From positions 124,001-188,000 of the forward strand of contig NZ_PJRN01000003.1 of the NCBI RefSeq assembly GCF_002930105.1: 64,000 nucleotides of DNA. Reading direction: 5' to 3'. Below, piece by piece: positions 25,506 through 33,036 of the stretch (position 1 is the first letter of the stretch; every line of letters starts with the position of its first letter). The DNA comes from Billgrantia saliphila. GTDB taxonomy: Bacteria > Pseudomonadota > Gammaproteobacteria > Pseudomonadales > Halomonadaceae. Below the pieces are notes generated by a model. The model had not been told where the DNA came from. It ran no database searches and saw only the letters and a list, made by a program, of their open reading frames with translations. The translations under genes and the position numbers were made by a program.

Positions 25506-25684
25506 CTCGCCAACCCCCTCGCACCGTACGCGACGGTGCCTCTTCTGAACTTGCCATCCGAAATGGATTCAGCCGCCATCATACCGGGAGTGGAGCCACC
25601 GGCACAGTGGCCGCGAAGGCAGTTGAGCCGAAGCGACTCCAGCGTCAGACTAATGTCACCCAAGCCAACGAGGAGCGCCCCTGT

Positions 25685-26425
25685 ATGCTGCCCTGGCTTC
25701 CCGAGCGCCCGGTGCGTTTTCCACCCGTCTCGCAGGCCCTGCGCGATCCCGAGGGATTACTGGCCGCCGGGGGCGAGCTGACGCCGGACTGGCTGCTGGC
25801 CGCCTACCGGCACGGCATCTTTCCTTGGTTCAGCGACGACCAGCCGATCCTGTGGTGGTGCCCCAATCCGCGGATGGTGCTCTTTCCCGATGAGCTACGC
25901 GTATCACGCAGCCTGGGCAAGCGGCTGCGCAACGGCGCCTTTCGAATTACCTTCAACCGCGACTTCGACGCCGTGGTCGAGGCCTGCGCCGCGCCGCGAC
26001 AGGGCCAGCCTGGCACCTGGATCACCGGCGAGATGCGCGACGCCTACGCTGCGCTGCATCGCCTGGGCTATGCCCGCTCGGTGGAGGTGTGGCGCGACAC
26101 GCGATTGGTGGGAGGGCTCTACGGCGTGGCCATGGGCCCGATGTTCTTCGGTGAATCGATGTTTTCGCACGAGAGCGATGCCTCGAAGGTTGCCCTGGTC
26201 CATCTGGTGACGGCCATGCGCGCCGGCGGCGGCCGCTTGATCGACTGCCAGATGCATACCCGCCATTTGGCCAGCCTCGGGGCGCGCGATATCGCCCGCG
26301 CCGAGTTCATCAACTATCTTGAGAAATGCCTGGCGACACGGGATTCGACGGACGGCCATCCGCTGCCCTGCTGGCCGCTGCCCGACGATCCCGCGCGAAT
26401 CGAGACCCTGTCCGCACTCACTTAG
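25685..26425 (+). CDS. aat: Leucyl/phenylalanyl-tRNA-protein transferase Aat
   Basis: Adds Leu or Phe from tRNA to N-terminal Lys/Arg, creating N-degrons for ClpS/ClpAP. From the ATG at 25685 (AGGAG nine bases before) the protein has 246 residues, close to E. coli (234). Motifs are [19 protein letters not shown], the active-site region [39 protein letters not shown] and the [15 protein letters not shown] segment. It is followed 12 bases later by bpt, so the two transferases form an operon divergent from ftsK. The trxB gene found here in many relatives is absent. Confidence 0.96.
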   Translation: MLPWLPERPVRFPPVSQALRDPEGLLAAGGELTPDWLLAAYRHGIFPWFSDDQPILWWCPNPRMVLFPDELRVSRSLGKRLRNGAFRITFNRDFDAVVEACAAPRQGQPGTWITGEMRDAYAALHRLGYARSVEVWRDTRLVGGLYGVAMGPMFFGESMFSHESDASKVALVHLVTAMRAGGGRLIDCQMHTRHLASLGARDIARAEFINYLEKCLATRDSTDGHPLPCWPLPDDPARIETLSALT

Positions 26426-26437
26426 GAGGCGATCCAC

Positions 26438-27187
26438 GTGAGCAGCAATGCGCCTCACCATCCGATTCGGGACCTGCGCTTCTTCCTGACGGTGCCCCAC
26501 GCCTGTAGCTATCTGGAGGAACGCGAGGCCACCACGCTGTTTCTCGACCCCCAGGAGTCCCATGGTCAGGGCGTCTACGACTCGTTGGCCCTGCTCGGCT
26601 TTCGGCGCAGCGGGCGCCACCTCTATCGACCGCATTGCGAGGGTTGCAACGCCTGCCTGTCGGTACGCATACCGGTCAACGACTTTCATCCCAGCCGCAG
26701 CCAGCGACGCGTTGCCAAACGCAACGGCGACTTGCGGCTGGTCGAACGTCCCGCGCTGTTCGATGCCGAGCACTACGCACTCTACGAGCGCTACATCGAG
26801 GTTCGCCACAGCGATGGCGACATGTACCCGCCGAGCCAGGAGCAGTACCGCACGTTCCTGACCCTCGACGAGCCTTACGCCCGCCTGCTCGAGTTTCGTC
26901 TCGGCGAACGACTGCTGGCGGTGTCCGCCTTCGACCGGCTGGAACACGGCCTGTCCGCGATCTATACCTTCTTCGATCCATCATCCGAATGGGAACGTCG
27001 CTCGCTCGGTACCTACGCCGTGCTGAGCCTGGTGAACGAGGCCTATCGACAGGGGCTGCCTCATGTCTACCTGGGCTATTGGATAGAAGAGTGTCGCAAG
27101 ATGTCCTACAAGGAAGCCTATCGGCCGCTGGAAGTGCTCGAAGGCCGCCACTGGCGCCGCCTTCTACCCATGACCGCCCCGGCATAG
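26438..27187 (+). CDS. bpt: Aspartate/glutamate leucyltransferase Bpt
   Basis: Transfers leucine to N-terminal Asp or Glu, the second bacterial N-degron transferase. The 249-residue protein starts at GTG 26438, preceded by TAGGAGG, and shows FFLTVPHACSYLEEREATTL, the cysteine-rich GRHLYRPHCEGCNACLSVRI and SQRRVAKRNGDL. Its C-half has HVYLGYWIEECRKMSYKEAY. These are the hallmarks of the Ate1-like Bpt family, formerly annotated as arginyl-transferases. With aat just upstream, Leu tagging of basic and acidic N-termini is encoded as a unit, next to clpA-clpS. Confidence 0.95.
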   Translation: MSSNAPHHPIRDLRFFLTVPHACSYLEEREATTLFLDPQESHGQGVYDSLALLGFRRSGRHLYRPHCEGCNACLSVRIPVNDFHPSRSQRRVAKRNGDLRLVERPALFDAEHYALYERYIEVRHSDGDMYPPSQEQYRTFLTLDEPYARLLEFRLGERLLAVSAFDRLEHGLSAIYTFFDPSSEWERRSLGTYAVLSLVNEAYRQGLPHVYLGYWIEECRKMSYKEAYRPLEVLEGRHWRRLLPMTAPA

Positions 27188-27215
27188 CGAGGCGCGCTTT
27201 GCCTTGACGCTCGGC

Positions 27216-27245
27216 TTGCGGCACAATATCGCGCTATCGTATAAA
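27216..27245 (+). promoter_or_regulatory. Candidate promoter of infA
   Basis: TTGCGG (27216-27221) and TATAAA (27240-27245) are 18 bases apart, 90 bases before infA. An overlapping alternative is TTGACG (27204-27209) with TATCGC 17 bases on. Either would serve infA separately from aat-bpt. Confidence 0.45.
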
Positions 27246-27334
27246 CGGGCGTCGCTTTTTCACGCCCCTTTCTTGCATGCCTGACGTCGCGCAGGGCGAC
27301 GTTGCATCGACATCATCAGCGAGGAACCGCCTAT

Positions 27335-27553
27335 ATGGCACGTGAAGACCATATCGAAATGGAAGGCGTCGTCGTCGATACCCTTCCCAACACCACGTTT
27401 CGCGTCGAGCTGGAGAACGGCCACGTCGTGACCGCGCATATCTCGGGCAAGATGCGCAAGAACTACATCCGCATCCTCACCGGCGACAAGGTCAAGGTCG
27501 AGCTGACTCCGTACGACCTGACCAAGGGCCGCATCGTCTACCGCTCGCGCTGA
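27335..27553 (+). CDS. infA: Translation initiation factor IF-1
   Basis: Small OB-fold factor that binds the 30S A site during initiation. From the ATG at 27335 the product is the standard 72 residues: [20 protein letters not shown], then [36 protein letters not shown] and [15 protein letters not shown], nearly identical to E. coli IF-1. GAGGA lies nine bases before the start. It sits between the two N-degron transferases and the clpA-clpS pair, the same context as in E. coli and Pseudomonas, and ends in a terminator shared with clpA. Confidence 0.98.
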   Translation: MAREDHIEMEGVVVDTLPNTTFRVELENGHVVTAHISGKMRKNYIRILTGDKVKVELTPYDLTKGRIVYRSR

Positions 27554-27606
27554 TCCTACCTCGAGCATCGCAGCGACCCCGCCGGGGCATACCCCGGACA
27601 AGACAA

Positions 27607-27628
27607 CGCCCCGTCCGGAGACAGGGCG
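27607..27628. terminator. Terminator between infA and clpA
   Basis: A 9-bp stem (CGCCCCGTC/GACAGGGCG with one G-T pair) and loop CGGA lie between convergent genes. On the minus strand TTGTCTTG follows. A second small CGGGG/CCCCG hairpin precedes it. Confidence 0.65.
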
Positions 27629-27655
27629 CTGTGTCTAGGCCGAGGGAGCACCGGA

Positions 27656-29932
27656 TCAGGGCGCGTCGGCCATCTCCGACTCCGTGGAGAGATGCAGTTC
27701 GCCGTCCTCCACCGTGACGTGCACCACCCCACCGTGTTCGGATAGCTCTCCGAACAGGATCAGCTCTGCCAACGGCTTCTTGAGCTTCTCCTGGATCAAC
27801 CTGGCCATGGGGCGTGCGCCCATGCTCGGGTCGTAGCCCTGCTCGGCCAGCCAGTCGCGAGCGTCCATGTCGACATCCAGCTGGACCCGCTTCTCGTCGA
27901 GCTGCGCCTGCAGTTCCACCAGGAACTTGTCCACCACGCTGCGTACCACCGAGGTGGGCAGAGAGTGGAACTGGATGATGCCATCCAGGCGGTTGCGGAA
28001 CTCCGGCGAGAAGGTCTTGCGGATCACTTCCATCGCATCAGTGGAATGATCTTGGGTCTGGAAGCCAATGGAACGACGCGCCTGCTGCTCGGCACCGGCA
28101 TTGGAGGTCATGATCACGATCACATGGCGGAAGTCCGCTTCGCGGCCATTGTTGTCGGTCAGGCGCCCGTGGTCCATCACCTGCAGCAGCAGGTTGAAGA
28201 CTTCGGGATGCGCCTTCTCGATTTCGTCGAGCAGTAGCACGCAGTGCGGCTGCTTGGTGATCGCCTCGGTCAGCAGACCGCCCTGGTCGTAACCGACATA
28301 GCCGGGGGGGGCGCCGATCAGCCGCGACACGGTGTGCCGCTCCATGTACTCCGACATGTCGAAGCGCACCAGCTCGATGCCCATGTTTCGGGCCAGCTGA
28401 CGGGCCACTTCGGTCTTGCCCACCCCGGTGGGGCCTGCAAAGAGGAAGCTGCCCACCGGCTTGTCGGGCGACTTGAGTCCGGCCCGCGACAGCTTGATAG
28501 CGGCTGACAGGCTGTCGATGGCCTCGTCCTGACCGAACACCAGCATCTTGAGGTCGCGATCGAGGTTCTCGAGCAGCTTACGGTCGGAGCTGGAGACGCT
28601 CTTCGGCGGAATCCGCGCGATCGATGCCACTACCGCTTCGACCTGATCGACATCGATGGTGTCGACCCGCACCTCCGGCGGTAGCAGCCGCTGATGGGCA
28701 CCGGCCTCGTCGATCACGTCAATGGCCTTATCGGGCAGGTGGCGATCGTTGATGTAGCGATCCGCCAGCCGTGCGGCGCTTTCCAGGGCGGCATCGGTGT
28801 ACTTGAGGCTGTGGTGCTCCTCGAAGCGCGAGCGCAACCCCTTGAGGATGCGGATGGTGTCGTCCACCGAAGGAGCCATGACATCTACCTTCTGGAACCG
28901 GCGCGCCAGCGCGCGATCCTTCTCGAAGATGCCGCGGAACTCCTGGAAGGTGGTGGAACCGATGCAGCGCAGCTCACCCGAGGAGAGCAGCGGTTTGAGC
29001 AGGTTGGAGGCGTCCATCACGCCGCCGGAAGCCGCACCGGCGCCGATCACCGTATGGATTTCGTCGATGAACAGGATCGCGTTGGGCTGCTTCTTGAGCT
29101 CCGCCAGCAGGCTCTTGAGGCGCTTCTCGAAGTCGCCACGGTACTTGGTACCGGCAAGCAGCGCGCCCATGTCCAGTGCATAGACCACGGCGTCGCCGAT
29201 CACCTCGGGGACGTCCTCCTCGACGACGCGCTTGGCCAGCCCCTCGGCGATGGCGGTCTTGCCGACACCGGCCTCGCCCACCAGCAGCGGGTTGTTCTTG
29301 CGCCGCCGTGCCAGAATCTGGATGACACGCTCAAGCTCATGCTCGCGGCCGATCAGCGGATCGATCTTGCCCATGCGAGCCTGCTCGTTGAGGTTGGTGG
29401 CGTATCCGGTCAACGGGTTGGCGCTGGTCTCGCCGCCGCCCTCCTCGGCCTCCTCGGCATCGCTGGGCGACGACGAGGGGTTCTGGCCATGGCCAGCCAC
29501 CTTGGAGATACCGTGGGCGATGTAGTTGACGGCATCGACCCGGGCCACATTCTGCTGTTTCAGGAAATAGACCGCCTGGCTCTCCTGCTCGGAGAAAATC
29601 GCCACCAGCACGTTGGCCCCGGTGACTTCGCTCTTGCCGGAGGACTGCACGTGAAACACAGCCCGCTGCAACACACGCTGGAAGCCCAGCGTCGGCTGCG
29701 TCTCGCGATCGCTCTGATCCTCGGGGATCAGAGGCGTGGTGGAGTTGATGAAATCCTGCAGGTCGGACCGCAACTTGTCGAGGTTGGCCCCACAGGCTCG
29801 CAGCACGTCTGCCGCCGAGGCGTTATCGAGCAATGCCAGCAGCAGGTGCTCCACGGTCATGAATTCGTGGCGCTTGGAGCGTGCCACGGTAAATGCCGTG
29901 TTCAGGGTCAGTTCAAGTTCTTTGCTCAGCAT
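27656..29932 (-). CDS. clpA: ATP-dependent Clp protease ATP-binding subunit ClpA
   Basis: Hexameric unfoldase that feeds substrates to ClpP and, with ClpS, degrades N-degron proteins. From the ATG at 29932 the protein has 758 residues, exactly the E. coli length. The N-domain (about 1-145) starts MLSKELELTLNTAF. D1 has Walker A GEAGVGKTAIAEGLAKR near 219 and D2 has GPTGVGKTEVARQLA near 499. The IGF tripeptide in RRSIGFQTQ is the ClpP-docking loop, so it should partner ClpP. It lies 141 bases downstream of clpS on the same strand. The usual gene order is kept apart from a missing cspD. Confidence 0.97.
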   Translation of the reverse strand: MLSKELELTLNTAFTVARSKRHEFMTVEHLLLALLDNASAADVLRACGANLDKLRSDLQDFINSTTPLIPEDQSDRETQPTLGFQRVLQRAVFHVQSSGKSEVTGANVLVAIFSEQESQAVYFLKQQNVARVDAVNYIAHGISKVAGHGQNPSSSPSDAEEAEEGGGETSANPLTGYATNLNEQARMGKIDPLIGREHELERVIQILARRRKNNPLLVGEAGVGKTAIAEGLAKRVVEEDVPEVIGDAVVYALDMGALLAGTKYRGDFEKRLKSLLAELKKQPNAILFIDEIHTVIGAGAASGGVMDASNLLKPLLSSGELRCIGSTTFQEFRGIFEKDRALARRFQKVDVMAPSVDDTIRILKGLRSRFEEHHSLKYTDAALESAARLADRYINDRHLPDKAIDVIDEAGAHQRLLPPEVRVDTIDVDQVEAVVASIARIPPKSVSSSDRKLLENLDRDLKMLVFGQDEAIDSLSAAIKLSRAGLKSPDKPVGSFLFAGPTGVGKTEVARQLARNMGIELVRFDMSEYMERHTVSRLIGAPPGYVGYDQGGLLTEAITKQPHCVLLLDEIEKAHPEVFNLLLQVMDHGRLTDNNGREADFRHVIVIMTSNAGAEQQARRSIGFQTQDHSTDAMEVIRKTFSPEFRNRLDGIIQFHSLPTSVVRSVVDKFLVELQAQLDEKRVQLDVDMDARDWLAEQGYDPSMGARPMARLIQEKLKKPLAELILFGELSEHGGVVHVTVEDGELHLSTESEMADAP

Positions 29933-30073
29933 GGCAGTCCCCTTCTCGCCGCTTAGGGCTTGCATCGGATCTTTCGTGGTCCGGCATCTTCAACATCGGG
30001 CACAAACGCTGCCGTTGCAAGTCCTCTTCCTCAACGACTGCCATTCCTACCCCGTCTCGAGCATGACCGGGAA

Positions 30074-30412
30074 TCAGTCCGCCGCCTCGATATCGCTGAG
30101 CAGCGGATGCTGACACTCTCTTGCATATTGATTGACCTGATGACTTTTGGTTTCCGCGATGTCACGCGTGAAGATGCCGCAGGTGGCCCTGCCCTGGGTA
30201 TGTACCGTCAGCATTACCTGGACCGCGGTCTCGCTGTCCATGTGGAAAAAGCTCTGCAGCACCTCCACCACGAACTCCATGGGGGTGTAGTCATCGTTGT
30301 GCAGAACCACCTTGTACATGGGCGGGCGTGCCACCTCGGGATCCGACGACTGTACCGACAGATCGCCGTCGTCTTCCTCCTCGGGGCGTGTCGGCCGCGT
30401 CATGCCTGACAT
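30074..30412 (-). CDS. clpS: ClpA adaptor protein ClpS
   Basis: Adaptor that recognises N-terminal Leu, Phe, Trp and Tyr and hands the substrate to ClpA. The core [52 protein letters not shown] and the C-terminal [12 protein letters not shown] are typical. I choose the ATG at 30412 because GGAG lies eight bases before it and it gives 112 residues with a 32-residue flexible N-terminal extension like that of E. coli. An ATG at 30457 with no ribosome binding site would add 15 residues. The extension is rich in Glu and Asp. Products of Aat and Bpt are its substrates. Confidence 0.95.
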   Translation of the reverse strand: MSGMTRPTRPEEEDDGDLSVQSSDPEVARPPMYKVVLHNDDYTPMEFVVEVLQSFFHMDSETAVQVMLTVHTQGRATCGIFTRDIAETKSHQVNQYARECQHPLLSDIEAAD

Positions 30413-30553
30413 GATACCGACCGACTCCCACTCGCTCGGGTCGTCTTTCTTGAACATAAAAGCCACACACCGTCTCGACAAGCCGTCCACACCAGGCGTC
30501 TCTGCATCGCTTAGACGCCGTGCGGTCGACTGGGTTCAGGTTAGCACGCAAAA

Positions 30554-30582
30554 GGCCCCCGTCCGCCAAGCGAACGGGGGCC
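30554..30582 (-). terminator. Rho-independent terminator of icd
   Basis: A 13-bp stem with one mismatch, GGCCCCCGT-CGC type, loop of three bases, then TTTTG on the minus strand, 22 bases after the icd stop. It separates icd from clpS transcription. Confidence 0.85.
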
Positions 30583-30603
30583 CCGGATGGTTCATCGGCC
30601 CGC

Positions 30604-31860
30604 TTACATATTGTCCGCGACGGCCTGTCCGAACTCGGAGCACTTAAGAAGCTTGGCATCGTCCATCAGGCGATGGAAGTCGTAGGTGACCTCGCCTTTG
30701 GAAATTGCCTTCTCCATGCCCTTGAGCACCAGGTCGGCAGCCTCGACCCAACCCATGTGACGCAGCATCATCTCGGCGGAGAGAATCAGCGAGCCGGGGT
30801 TGACCTTGTCCTGGCCCGCATACTTCGGCGCGGTGCCGTGAGTGGCCTCGAACATGGCCACGGCGTCGGCCAGGTTGGCGCCCGGTGCGATGCCGATACC
30901 GCCCACTTCCGCCGCCAGAGCGTCGGACAGGTAGTCACCGTTGAGGTTCAGCGTGGCGATGACGTCGTACTCGGCCGGACGCAGCAGGATCTGCTGCAGC
31001 ATGGCATCGGCGATGACGTCCTTGACCACGATGTTCTTGCCGGTCTTGGGGTTCTTGAACTGCATCCACGGGCCGCCGTCGAGCAGCTCGGCACCGAACT
31101 CCTCCTTGGCGAGCTCGTAGCCCCAATCCTTGAAGGAACCTTCGGTGAACTTCATGATGTTACCCTTGTGTACCAGGGTCACCGACTCGCGATCGTTGTC
31201 CACGGCGTACTGCAGGGCCTGACGCACCAAGCGCTTGGTGCCTTCCACGGAGACCGGCTTGACGCCGATACCGCAGTTCTCGGGGAAACGGATGTTGGTC
31301 ACACCCATTTCCTCGCGCAGGAACTTGATGACCTTGTCGGCTTCGGCGGTACCCGCCTTCCATTCGATGCCGGCGTAGATGTCTTCGGAGTTCTCGCGGA
31401 AGATGACCATGTCGACGTCGGCGGGCTTCTTGACCGGGCTCGGCACGCCCTCGAACCAGCGCACCGGGCGCAGGCAGGTGTACAGGTCGAGCTTCTGGCG
31501 CAGGGCCACGTTCAGGGAGCGAATGCCACCGCCCACGGGAGTCGTCAGCGGCCCCTTGATGGAGACCACGTAGTCCTTGACGGCTTCGAGGGTTTCTTCC
31601 GGCAGCCAGGTGTCGGGGTCGTAGACCTGGGTGGCCTTCTCGCCAGCGTAGACTTCCATCCAGTGGATCTTGCGCTCGCCGTTGTAGGCCTTCTGCACGG
31701 CGGCATCGATGGCGATCTTCATGGCCGGCGTCACGTCGACGCCGATACCGTCACCCTCGATGAACGGGATGATCGGCTTGTTCGGCACGTTCAGGGTGTT
31801 GTCGGCGTTGACGGTAATCTTCTCGCCGCCTTCAGGGACGACAATTTTCTGGAACCCCAT
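30604..31860 (-). CDS. icd: Isocitrate dehydrogenase, NADP-dependent
   Basis: TCA-cycle enzyme making 2-oxoglutarate, CO2 and NADPH. The 418-residue protein is of the E. coli homodimeric type (416 residues): [57 protein letters not shown] with the substrate-binding Sxxx[19 protein letters not shown], and the NADP-binding [20 protein letters not shown]. The serine of SLNVALRQ is the residue phosphorylated by AceK in E. coli, so control of the glyoxylate branch point with the aceA gene at 43.7 kb is possible. Divergent from rluE. Confidence 0.97.
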   Translation of the reverse strand: MGFQKIVVPEGGEKITVNADNTLNVPNKPIIPFIEGDGIGVDVTPAMKIAIDAAVQKAYNGERKIHWMEVYAGEKATQVYDPDTWLPEETLEAVKDYVVSIKGPLTTPVGGGIRSLNVALRQKLDLYTCLRPVRWFEGVPSPVKKPADVDMVIFRENSEDIYAGIEWKAGTAEADKVIKFLREEMGVTNIRFPENCGIGVKPVSVEGTKRLVRQALQYAVDNDRESVTLVHKGNIMKFTEGSFKDWGYELAKEEFGAELLDGGPWMQFKNPKTGKNIVVKDVIADAMLQQILLRPAEYDVIATLNLNGDYLSDALAAEVGGIGIAPGANLADAVAMFEATHGTAPKYAGQDKVNPGSLILSAEMMLRHMGWVEAADLVLKGMEKAISKGEVTYDFHRLMDDAKLLKCSEFGQAVADNM

Positions 31861-31898
31861 TGAGAACTCCCCTGTCTGGTCTGTTCAGTGGAGCGCGG

Positions 31899-31907
31899 AG
31901 TATAGCA
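31899..31907 (-). promoter_or_regulatory. Extended -10 promoter of icd
   Basis: On the minus strand TGCTATACT gives a TATACT hexamer with TGn extension, 39 bases before the icd start. No clear -35 is seen. Confidence 0.5.
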
Positions 31908-31978
31908 TTCACCCGGACTCTCGGAGTAGGCTTGCCCCCACATTTGTCGACAATCTATGGTAGCAAGACCTTGGTCGC

Positions 31979-32587
31979 ATGAGCGCACTCTACCTGCTGC
32001 ACAAGCCCTACTGCATGCTGTCCCAGTTTACCGACCGCCCGGCCCCCGGCGAGACGCGGCGGGCGACGCTGGCCGACGTCATCGCCGTCCCGGGCATCTA
32101 CCCCGCGGGACGGCTGGACTACGACTCGGAGGGGCTGCTGCTGCTGAGCGACGACGGCGAACTGATCCACCGCATCAGCGACCCGCGCCACAAGCAGCCC
32201 AAGACCTACCGCATGCAGGTGGAGGGCGTGCCCGACGATGCCGCGCTGCAGGCGCTGCGCCTCGGCGTCGAGCTGGGCGACGGCCCGACCCGTCCGGCCA
32301 AGGTGCGGCGCCTCGACGAGAGCGGTTTGCCGGAACGCTCACCGCCGCTGGACCCGCGACGCCATCCGGTGACAAGCTGGCTGGAGTTGACCATCAGCGA
32401 GGGTCGCAACCGTCAGGTACGTCGCATGACCGCCCATGTCGGGCATGCCACCCTGCGCCTGGTTCGCGTGGCCATCGGGCCCTGGCGGCTGGATGGACTG
32501 GCCCCGGGAGAATGGCGCAGGGAAACGCTGCACGCCCCGCGCAGTACAATAAGGCGCCCGACGCGCCGTAAAGGAGGTCGCCGATGA
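31979..32587 (+). CDS. rluE: 23S rRNA pseudouridine(2457) synthase RluE
   Basis: Makes pseudouridine at position 2457 of 23S rRNA. The 202-residue protein has the RsuA-family catalytic motif GIYPAGRLDYDSEGLLLLSD with the essential Asp, the LHKPYCMLSQF start typical of members without an S4 domain, and TISEGRNRQVRRM. The C-terminus is a basic tail (RRPTRRKGGRR). It is divergent from icd and overlaps nudJ by four bases (ATGA). The order icd-rluE-nudJ is the same as in E. coli, which supports RluE over other RsuA-type enzymes. Confidence 0.93.
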   Translation: MSALYLLHKPYCMLSQFTDRPAPGETRRATLADVIAVPGIYPAGRLDYDSEGLLLLSDDGELIHRISDPRHKQPKTYRMQVEGVPDDAALQALRLGVELGDGPTRPAKVRRLDESGLPERSPPLDPRRHPVTSWLELTISEGRNRQVRRMTAHVGHATLRLVRVAIGPWRLDGLAPGEWRRETLHAPRSTIRRPTRRKGGRR

Positions 32588-33036
32588 GCCGCTGGCATCC
32601 GCAGGTCACCGTGGCCACCGTCGTGGAACGCGCCGGTCGCTTCCTGATGGTGGAGGAGGCGCCGAGGGGCAGCCGGGACACCGTCCTCAACCAGCCGGCC
32701 GGCCATCTCGAGCCCGGCGAGCGGATCAAGGAGGCGGCGCTGCGCGAGCTGCGCGAGGAGACCGCCTGGCAGGTCGGCATTACCGACTATCTGGGGCTTT
32801 ACATCTACGAGACGCCTAACGGCCAGACCTTCCACAGCCATGGCTTCTTCGGCATGGCACTGGCGCATCTCGGCACCCCGCTGGACCCGGCCATCGTTGC
32901 CGTGCACTGGCTGACCCTCGACGAACTCGAGGCACTGGACCGCCAGGGCCGGCTGCGCAGCCCGCTGGTGCTTCGACGTGTGCGCGATGCCTTGGCCAGC
33001 CGGTTCTATCCCATGGATGTGCTGCACGAACGCTAA
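32584..33036 (+). CDS. nudJ: Nudix phosphatase NudJ
   Basis: Nudix hydrolase whose E. coli relative removes phosphate from thiamine pyrophosphate precursors and nucleoside di/triphosphates. The 150-residue protein has the Nudix box GHLEPGERIKEAALRELREE, but the position normally Gly after EE-x is Ala (EETAW). WHPQVTVATVVERAGRFLMV at the start and LRSPLVLRRVRDAL near the end follow NudJ. Translation is coupled to rluE (ATGA). Its stop overlaps, tail to tail by four bases, the stop of the RND gene on the other strand, leaving no room for a terminator. Confidence 0.9.
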   Translation: MSRWHPQVTVATVVERAGRFLMVEEAPRGSRDTVLNQPAGHLEPGERIKEAALRELREETAWQVGITDYLGLYIYETPNGQTFHSHGFFGMALAHLGTPLDPAIVAVHWLTLDELEALDRQGRLRSPLVLRRVRDALASRFYPMDVLHER

